64,000 bases of DNA. Origin: Pseudofrankia saprophytica. Its GTDB lineage: Bacteria; Actinomycetota; Actinomycetes; Frankiales; Frankiaceae. The translations under genes were made by a program, and so were the position numbers. The first letter of the stretch is position 1; every line of letters begins with the position of its first letter. Below the pieces are notes generated by a model. The model was not told the origin of the DNA. It made no database searches and saw only the letters and a list, made by a program, of their open reading frames with translations. Below, one piece after another: positions 59,615 through 64,000 of this stretch. Location of the stretch: the NCBI RefSeq assembly GCF_000235425.2, contig NZ_KI912266.1, positions 6,591,464-6,655,463 of the forward strand, given 5' to 3'.

Positions 59615-62600
59615 TCAACGCTCCACGGCGTTCAGCAGGTCAACGAGGCGATCGAGATCGGGGCCGGTGACCTGCCAGCCGGCGTCCGCCAGGGTCGCGG
59701 CCAAAGGCGCGTCGGGAGTGATGAGGACGGCAACGTGGCGGTCGGGCCAGGCGAGATCGAGAGGGTAGCCGTCGTCTGTCTCATAGCCCTGTTCGGGAAG
59801 CGGGACGCCTGCGCCGGCGAGGCTGGCGAGCAGGGCCCGTTCGTCGTCGTCGGCGGCCGTGTCCACGAGCGCCTGCCAGGCGGGGGTCAGCGCCGCCGGG
59901 GTGGCGGCGCTCCCCTTCGCCCCGATGGGCGGTGCCGGCACCTTGGGGGCCGGGGCGAGGGCCTGGGAGAGCGCCAGCGGCCGGGCGCCGGCGGCATGGC
60001 CGAGGATGTTCGACAGGGCGAGCCACGCACGCCAGGCGGCGGCGCCCTCGTCGGTGCTGAGGGTGTCGTCGCGGTCGTCGACGACAATGAGCGATCCGAC
60101 GTCGTAGGGCTGGGTCGCGCGGGCCGCGGTGGCGACCGCGAGCGGGCCGTGCCGCCAGCTCCAGCCGAGAAGGCCGGGACCCGTGGTGCTCGGGGTCGAC
60201 TGCGGCGAGCCGGCGGTACGCGGCGCGGGTGCAATAGGCCGGGCACCGAGAACCTCGGCGGCGATCGGTGCCAGGTCGGCTCGGTCGCCGATGGGCACCG
60301 GTCGCGCGGTGATCAGGGCGAACGGCAGTCCTTCGGCGAGGGTCCGCCAGGCGTCGGGCCTGGGATCCATGATCCAGTCGACAAGCTGCGTGACGGCGTC
60401 GGCTGTCGCCGTCGCATCGGACATCGAACCGGCCGGGATGCGCTGCTGACGCAGTGCGGCGAGCCGTCCGCGGACCGCCTCGGTGTACCAGGATGCGCCG
60501 GCGGGGTGGGCGTGGTCGCCGCGGGCGAGCGCCTCGAACGTGGCGACGTCGTCGTCGGTGACCGCCCAGACGCGGTTGCCGGCGGAGCGCAGCACCGCCC
60601 GCTTCGCCGCGTCGTCGGCGAGCCGGTTGTGCGCGGGGCTGGCGTGCCAGAGCCGGCCGTCAGCGAAGATGTAGACCCGCGGAATCGCCGGGTCCTCGCA
60701 GAGCAGCTCGAAGTCGGGCCGGGAGCCGTGGGCGTGGACCTGGGGCCGCAGCGTCCAGCGGCGGTGGACCTGGCCGGGGACGCCGAACCGGACCTCGGTG
60801 CCGACGAGCTGCGGGATCTCCTGGACGGCGGCGCCGCGGGCCCGCAGCGCCTCGGTCAGCACGCGCCGGAACCGCAGTTCGAGCGCGCTGTCGAGCGAGG
60901 GCAGCGGAATGTCGGCGATGGAACGCAGGCGTTCGGGATGCCAGCCACGGCCGGCCTGGTCATCGGCGTCCGGGCTGGCGCCGACGCCTGCGATCGGCAG
61001 GCCGAGCAGCTCGCGCAGCACCTGTTCGGCGCGGGCGCGGGAGGTGCGTTCGACCTGCCTGGTGAACGGCAGGAGGCAGCGCGGGCAGGCGAGCAGCCCC
61101 TCGCCCCGGCACGGGCAGGCGGCGACGACGTCGAGCGCGGCGGTGAGGATCTCCCGGACCCGGCTGGGGCGGGCCAGGTCGGCCAGGTAGCCCGTGCCGC
61201 CGGGAACACGGTCGTGCAGGAGCAGGGCGGTGCGGTCTTGGCCGTCGACCGGCAGGTGCGCCTCGATCAGGTCGAGGTGGTCAGGGTTGCCGCCGAGGAT
61301 CTCGCGCAGGCCGAGCAGCAGCGCGGCGCGCAGCGACGGGACGCCGAAATGGTCGTAGGTGACGTGCGGCGGCAGCAGCACCCGCACGGCCTGGGTCCGC
61401 AGGGTCCGGCCGAGGGCGAGTTCCGCCCAGGGAACGGCGATCGCGGCGCGGTACTGGCACCAGGCCCGGTGCCGCGCGCCGGGCAGGTCGCGCACGCCCG
61501 GCTGGGCGGCGGGGACGACCCCGCAGCCGGGGCAGACGGTGAACAGCGGGGCGCGGACCTCGACGCCGGCGAGCACCCGGGGCGCGCCCTGCTCGACGGC
61601 GCGGCCGGCGTTGACCCAGCGGATGTCGATCTGGCGGACGTATTCGGCACCGAACGGGTAGCCGCGCAGCTGCCACGCGTCGGTGACCTGGTCGGGGTCG
61701 ACGTCGGCGGCCGGGACGACGGTGAACGCGAGCCGGTCGCGTTCGTCACGGGAGTCGGAGATCGCCGCGTTGTCCCGCGAGACCTGCGCGGAGACCCGTT
61801 CCAGGGGCAGGACGGGAAGCGCCTGCCCCGTGTCCGCGAGGCCGGTGTGCCCGCAACGCGGGCAGCTCGCCGGGACCGGCGGCGACGGCTCGGAGCTCCG
61901 AGAGGCCTGCGACCAGCCGCAGGCGGAGCACAGCCGCCAGGTCTGCACCAGCGCGTCGAGGTCGCGCCCGACGTCGACGGCGTCGATGCGGACGGCGAGG
62001 CCCTGTGCGTAGAAGGTGGAGCCGGGTGCCCATTCGGTGAGCGCGATGGCGCTGCCGCGTTGGTAGGCGCGGGCCTCCTCCCGGTACTCGGCGGTCTCGT
62101 GGTCGACCCAGCGCAGGGTGACGTCGAGGCTGACGGTGTCGTCGAGGAGGGTGTAGTTCGGCAGGACGCCGCGTTCCTCCAGCGCAGCGACCCAGAACTG
62201 GCCGCCGAGGTCGTGGCGGCGCTTCGCCAGGAACTTCAGCTCGGCTCCGGCGAGCCGGGCGGCGAGCCGGTCCTCGTCGGTGGCGGTCGGCCGGGCGGCG
62301 GCCTCGCGCAGGCCCGGGACCTGCTCGCTCAGCGCCGCGTGCCGGTGGCCCAGCTCGTCGATCTCCCGCCGGTAGTCGACGGCCGCATGGCGCACCAGCC
62401 GGCCCAGTCCCGCGGCCTCACCGTTGGCGAGGCCGGCGCCGGCCCAGCCGCGCAGGTCGTCGGCGGTGTCGGGACGGACCAGATCGCCGAACAGGGCGAG
62501 GAATGTCTCCACGTAGTCCGCCGCGTGCGCGGTGGCGTCGTCGAGAAGCTCGCCGAGCCAGGTACCCGGGCCGGCGTCGACGTCGGGGAAGACCCCGGCG

Positions 62601-64000
62601 GCGTTCGCCGGGTCCGGCACGCCGGCGCGCGCACGCCGGTCGACGAGCCAGGCGACGTACTGCCGGCGCAGGATCTCGATCGCGTCGAGGTAGGTCGCCG
62701 GCGGGCGGACCTCGCCGTCGAGCAGCGCCAGCGGGTCGTCGAGCAGCGCGGAGTTGCGGGCCTGGCCGGGGACGTAGGCCAGGATCAGTGCGTTGCCGGT
62801 GAGCCGGCCGGCCCGGCCGACCCGTTGCAGGTAGGACGCGACGGATCGGGGCAGCGAGCCGAGCAGCACCGTGGAAAGATCGCCGATGTCGATGCCGAGC
62901 TCCAGCGTCGGCGTCGCGGTGAGCACGTTCGGCACCGCGGGCCCGGTGCCCTCGCGGAAGGCGGTCTCGACGTCGAGGCGGACCTTGTCGGGCAGCAGCG
63001 AGGTGTGCTCGTGGGCGACGACCCGGCGCATGTCGCCGCTGCTGTAGAGGGCGCGGTAGTAGTCGTCGCCGCGGGGCGCGCGGCGCAGCGTCCCGGGGCA
63101 GAGCTGGCGCAGGCAGGCGGCGCCGTCGAGGTCGTCGATGGTCTGGCGCCGGCCGGGGGTGACGGTCTGGCAGACGTCGCAGCGCAGCGCCAGCGACCCG
63201 TTGGCCAGGCCCGCGTCGTCCGTGGTGGCGAGGGTGATCCGCTCCGGGTCGAGGGCGAACACAGTCGCTCCGGAGTTCGTCCGCCGCGTCCGCAGCCAGC
63301 CAACCGCGGCCGCCTCCTCCAGCAGCGCCCGCGCGACTAGGCCGCCGTCCCTGTTCGTCAGCCGCAGCTGCCGGGCCGACCAGCGGGCGTACCAGGCCCG
63401 GGTGCTGGTGACGGCGGCGAGCCGGTCGGCGCGGGCCGCCGTCGTCGGGAACGCGGGCGCGGGCCGGCCTGGCGGGAACGCGGGCAGGCCCTCGTTGCGG
63501 GCGCCCCCGCGGCCCCCGGTGAGGAACCAGCGGTTGCCGTCGTCGTCGACGTACCGGTCAAGCCAGTGGTGCGCGATCCCGCCCTGGGTGCGAACCCGTT
63601 CGAGCACGCCGCGAACCCAACCGGCGAGGCGCGCGTCGTCGAGGGTGGCGCCGAGCGCGTCGTCGATGTCCTGGGCAAGGCTCTGCTGCTCCCGGGCCTT
63701 CGTGATCGCCCGGCGGCCGACGTTGCGCAGCGCCCGTGTGGAGTCGGTGTCGACCTCGGCGACGACAGCGCCGGTGAGTTCCAGGGTGCGGCCGGTCCGG
63801 GCGTTGAGGCCGAACTCCAGGGCCGCGTCGAACAGCAGCCGGCGTTCGACCGCCCGCCGGGCGCCGGCGCGGTCGCGGGCGTTGCCGGCGGGATGCCAGT
63901 AGCGGTGGAAGGCCGCCCAGTCGGCCACCGCGGGCGGGACGAGCCGGTAGCGGCGGACGGGGTCGTCGCCGGCCCGGTTCATCGCCTCCCGGGGCAGGTC
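59615..64000 (-). CDS. DEAD/DEAH-box helicase with DUF1998-like zinc clusters and Vsr-like nuclease tail (5' end outside window)
   Basis: The frame is open at the right edge, so the helicase domain with Walker A is missing; over 1450 residues are seen. TPTLELGIDIGDL and YLQRVGRAGR are helicase motifs V and VI. Zinc clusters follow (CSACGW with CPRCGH, CPGCG with WC, CPCRGEGLLACPRC), the MZB/DUF1998 region known in MrfA- and DrmB-like proteins. Near the C-terminus PDFELL, VYIFADGRLWH and KRAVLRSAGNRVWAV fit a Vsr/DUF559-like PD-(D/E)XK nuclease. It may remodel and cut foreign or damaged DNA. The last 250 residues are not recognisable. Confidence 0.85.
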   Translation of the reverse strand, partial: DLPREAMNRAGDDPVRRYRLVPPAVADWAAFHRYWHPAGNARDRAGARRAVERRLLFDAALEFGLNARTGRTLELTGAVVAEVDTDSTRALRNVGRRAITKAREQQSLAQDIDDALGATLDDARLAGWVRGVLERVRTQGGIAHHWLDRYVDDDGNRWFLTGGRGGARNEGLPAFPPGRPAPAFPTTAARADRLAAVTSTRAWYARWSARQLRLTNRDGGLVARALLEEAAAVGWLRTRRTNSGATVFALDPERITLATTDDAGLANGSLALRCDVCQTVTPGRRQTIDDLDGAACLRQLCPGTLRRAPRGDDYYRALYSSGDMRRVVAHEHTSLLPDKVRLDVETAFREGTGPAVPNVLTATPTLELGIDIGDLSTVLLGSLPRSVASYLQRVGRAGRLTGNALILAYVPGQARNSALLDDPLALLDGEVRPPATYLDAIEILRRQYVAWLVDRRARAGVPDPANAAGVFPDVDAGPGTWLGELLDDATAHAADYVETFLALFGDLVRPDTADDLRGWAGAGLANGEAAGLGRLVRHAAVDYRREIDELGHRHAALSEQVPGLREAAARPTATDEDRLAARLAGAELKFLAKRRHDLGGQFWVAALEERGVLPNYTLLDDTVSLDVTLRWVDHETAEYREEARAYQRGSAIALTEWAPGSTFYAQGLAVRIDAVDVGRDLDALVQTWRLCSACGWSQASRSSEPSPPVPASCPRCGHTGLADTGQALPVLPLERVSAQVSRDNAAISDSRDERDRLAFTVVPAADVDPDQVTDAWQLRGYPFGAEYVRQIDIRWVNAGRAVEQGAPRVLAGVEVRAPLFTVCPGCGVVPAAQPGVRDLPGARHRAWCQYRAAIAVPWAELALGRTLRTQAVRVLLPPHVTYDHFGVPSLRAALLLGLREILGGNPDHLDLIEAHLPVDGQDRTALLLHDRVPGGTGYLADLARPSRVREILTAALDVVAACPCRGEGLLACPRCLLPFTRQVERTSRARAEQVLRELLGLPIAGVGASPDADDQAGRGWHPERLRSIADIPLPSLDSALELRFRRVLTEALRARGAAVQEIPQLVGTEVRFGVPGQVHRRWTLRPQVHAHGSRPDFELLCEDPAIPRVYIFADGRLWHASPAHNRLADDAAKRAVLRSAGNRVWAVTDDDVATFEALARGDHAHPAGASWYTEAVRGRLAALRQQRIPAGSMSDATATADAVTQLVDWIMDPRPDAWRTLAEGLPFALITARPVPIGDRADLAPIAAEVLGARPIAPAPRTAGSPQSTPSTTGPGLLGWSWRHGPLAVATAARATQPYDVGSLIVVDDRDDTLSTDEGAAAWRAWLALSNILGHAAGARPLALSQALAPAPKVPAPPIGAKGSAATPAALTPAWQALVDTAADDDERALLASLAGAGVPLPEQGYETDDGYPLDLAWPDRHVAVLITPDAPLAATLADAGWQVTGPDLDRLVDLLNAVER

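Noticed and set aside
59165-63340. 1391-residue open frame on the plus strand, antisense to the large helicase gene
   Set aside because: High-GC shadow of the minus-strand gene. The minus strand has helicase and zinc motifs, while this frame is Gly/Val/Asp-rich with no domain.
1-64000. tRNA, rRNA or CRISPR loci
   Set aside because: No cloverleaf with CCA-type acceptor context, rRNA sequence or regular repeat-spacer array noticed by eye; a covariance-model scan would settle this.

Overview
This is high-GC DNA with strong third-position G/C bias, GTG starts and 4-bp GTGA/ATGA stop-start overlaps. It looks like a chromosome segment of a filamentous actinobacterium. The mix of a very large kinase/ATPase/GGDEF protein, effector-associated-domain (EAD) genes, AlkB, abundant mobile DNA and many hypothetical genes suggests a Frankia-like organism (inference; no rRNA or tRNA is present to confirm it).

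Left part (1 to about 29.9 kb), chromosomal backbone with accessory patches: the start of comEC and a complete comEA (DNA uptake), a YceI protein, a lipoprotein, a 1704-residue kinase-ATPase-GAF-GGDEF signalling protein, a divergent pair of EAD proteins (one with a P-loop NTPase, a likely conflict or signalling module), an SRAP peptidase, an M50-like protease, PlsC, adenosine deaminase, an alkB-tetR operon, a PD-(D/E)XK-like protein, an unusual MFS transporter, a polysaccharide deacetylase, a DHFR-like reductase, an ECF sigma factor with a SnoaL-like tail, a PfkB kinase followed by a small frameshifted gene, one complete IS630-type element with TA flanks, and an epoxide hydrolase.

Middle part (about 29.93 to 55.44 kb), probable integrative mobilisable element of about 25.5 kb. 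Both ends carry a 40-bp block (32/40 identical) encoding the C-terminus of an acyl-CoA dehydrogenase, and the right copy lies just downstream of an excisionase-integrase pair. Inside are an OLD-family ATPase/TOPRIM nuclease, a membrane-embedded Mrr-type nuclease, a MobF relaxase-helicase with an inserted excisionase-like HTH and a nearby perfect palindrome, regulators, a coiled-coil Mrr-type nuclease, and a compact RiPP operon. The operon runs methyltransferase, radical SAM/SPASM enzyme, 47-residue precursor, with an APH-like kinase 90 bp further on. A divergent helix-turn-helix regulator faces the operon across a symmetric array of four TGTCCG half-sites. A pterin dehydratase, a 2H phosphoesterase, a MazG-like pyrophosphohydrolase and an ITPase-like enzyme follow. 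I found no conjugation ATPase, Rep protein or type IV secretion genes, so mobilisation in trans is the likely mode.

Right part (about 55.4 to 64 kb): a small ribbon-helix-helix-like protein, a membrane-anchored hypothetical, and two large genes on the minus strand. These are a UvrD-type helicase with an N-terminal RelE/ParE-like domain, and a DEAD/DEAH helicase with DUF1998-like zinc clusters and a Vsr-like nuclease tail, cut by the window edge. They look like a two-gene nucleic-acid defence or repair module. The best candidates for a poorly described system are the RiPP operon with its kinase and operator array, the EAD pair, and this toxin-helicase/helicase-nuclease pair.
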